NCBI GenBank assembly: GCA_005880165.1
Contig: VBJP01000165.1
Location: forward strand, 1-6,847
Direction of reading: 5' to 3'
Origin: Chloroflexota bacterium
GTDB taxonomy: Bacteria; Chloroflexota; Limnocylindria; QHBO01
Length of the DNA: 6,847 nucleotides
Shown here: positions 6,494-6,847 of the stretch, one piece after another
Layout: each line of letters opens with the position of its first letter
How positions within the stretch are numbered: the stretch's first letter is position 1
Notes under the pieces: generated by a model
Database searches by the model: none
What the model was told of the DNA's origin: nothing
The model's input: only the letters and a program-made list of their open reading frames with translations
Position numbers and translations under genes: made by a program

Positions 6494-6525
6494 GATTCAG
6501 TGCGCCTACGCGAAACACGCGAACC

Positions 6526-6530
6526 GAGGA
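6526..6530 (+). promoter_or_regulatory. Ribosome binding site of sufB
   Basis: GAGGA sits three bases before ATG 6534. It is the clearest Shine-Dalgarno sequence in the window and supports the chosen sufB start, although the spacing is slightly short. Confidence 0.6.
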
Positions 6531-6533
6531 ACA

Positions 6534-6847
6534 ATGGCCCTTCCGAACCCAGCTCTCAGCCAGCTACCGGACAGCTACAAGTACGGGTGGCACGATGCCG
6601 ACGCCAAGTCCCTGAATATCGCCAGAAAGGGGCTCTCGGCGGAGGTCGTCGAAGAGATCAGCCGCTTCAAGGGCGAGCCGGACTGGATGACCAAGCTGCG
6701 GCTCAAGGCCTACCGCCACTTCGAGGCGCGGCCGATGCCGACCTGGGGCGCCAACCTGGCACCCATCGACTTCCAGGACATCTACTACTACATCGCGCCC
6801 ACCGACAAGGCGGTGCAGTCCTGGGACGACGTTCCCGACTACATCCG
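6534..6847 (+). CDS. sufB: Fe-S cluster assembly protein SufB, N-terminal part (3' truncated by window edge)
   Basis: SufB is the scaffold subunit of the SufBCD complex, on which iron-sulfur clusters are built in the cytoplasm using sulfur from SufS/SufU or SufE. The window holds 104 complete codons of a protein that is normally about 470 residues. Family landmarks are clear: SYKYGWHD near the start, KGLSAEVVEEIS, then EPDWMTKLRLKAYRHFE, PTWGANLAPIDFQDIYYY and a DDVPDYI segment at the edge, all in the expected SufB order. The catalytic core and the cysteine and histidine ligands lie beyond the window. ATG 6534 is supported by GAGGA three bases upstream and by the family N-terminus starting just after it. 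The gene is likely the first of a suf operon; no sufR-like regulator gene precedes it here. Confidence 0.95.
   Translation, partial: MALPNPALSQLPDSYKYGWHDADAKSLNIARKGLSAEVVEEISRFKGEPDWMTKLRLKAYRHFEARPMPTWGANLAPIDFQDIYYYIAPTDKAVQSWDDVPDYI

Larger units (their letters stand above)
6163..6533 (+). other. 371-base intergenic region between the reductase and sufB
   Basis: No convincing coding sequence is present on either strand. Open frames here lack recognisable motifs and look like chance. Base use is less GC-biased than in the flanking genes, with A/T-rich patches near 6231-6240, 6270-6280 and 6481-6487. The first third holds a terminator-like structure, and the last 100 bases hold a candidate promoter, two inverted repeats and a ribosome binding site for sufB. 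I see nothing interpretable between about 6285 and 6430 except an 11-of-12 direct repeat, GCCTAAC[C/G]CTCG, at 6241-6252 and 6356-6367. Confidence 0.7.

Noticed and set aside
6081..6615. Open frames of about 90-120 codons running through the region before sufB
   Set aside because: They overlap the reductase 3' end or the sufB start in the wrong frame, lack ribosome sites and show no recognisable motifs.

Overview
The window is GC-rich bacterial chromosome with short intergenic gaps and most genes on the + strand. The protein types fit a high-GC, soil-type bacterium, possibly Chloroflexota or a deep actinobacterial relative: a suf operon beginning with sufB, a putidaredoxin-reductase-like flavoprotein, a DUF885-like peptidase and a large c-di-GMP protein. 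This placement is inferred from protein style; no rRNA or phylogenetic marker is complete enough to prove it.

Layout. (1) 2-331 is the C-terminal end of a probably secreted protein with a GHEYxE metal-site-like motif. A strong 14-bp hairpin follows it at 343-374. (2) 442-3552 encodes a 1036-residue protein reading PAS - GGDEF - EAL - ABC-type solute-binding protein (SBP). The SBP domain directly follows EAL in one uninterrupted frame, with no lipobox, signal peptide or membrane segment between them. This is the most unusual object in the window. (3) A tRNA-Gly(CCC) gene lies on the minus strand at 3592-3667 with encoded CCA and its own candidate promoter. (4) 3794-5023 is a putative zinc peptidase (HEAYPGHH and a downstream SEG). 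Eight bases after it, 5032-6162 encodes an FAD/NAD(P)H ferredoxin-reductase-type enzyme that appears to lack about 20 residues of the usual inter-domain segment. The two genes look like one transcription unit. (5) 6163-6533 is non-coding. It holds a terminator-like structure with a T-run, then a candidate promoter overlapped and followed by two tandem inverted repeats. (6) 6534 to the window end is the start of sufB (Fe-S cluster scaffold), first 104 residues.

How the genes work together. The peptidase and reductase are probably co-transcribed, but no shared pathway is evident. A ferredoxin reductase next to an Fe-S assembly operon is thematically coherent, but the terminator and fresh promoter between them argue for separate regulation. 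The GGDEF-EAL-SBP protein stands alone, with no ABC permease or ATPase nearby, so its SBP domain is more likely a ligand sensor than a transporter part. No mobile element, integrase, CRISPR array or phage gene was seen.
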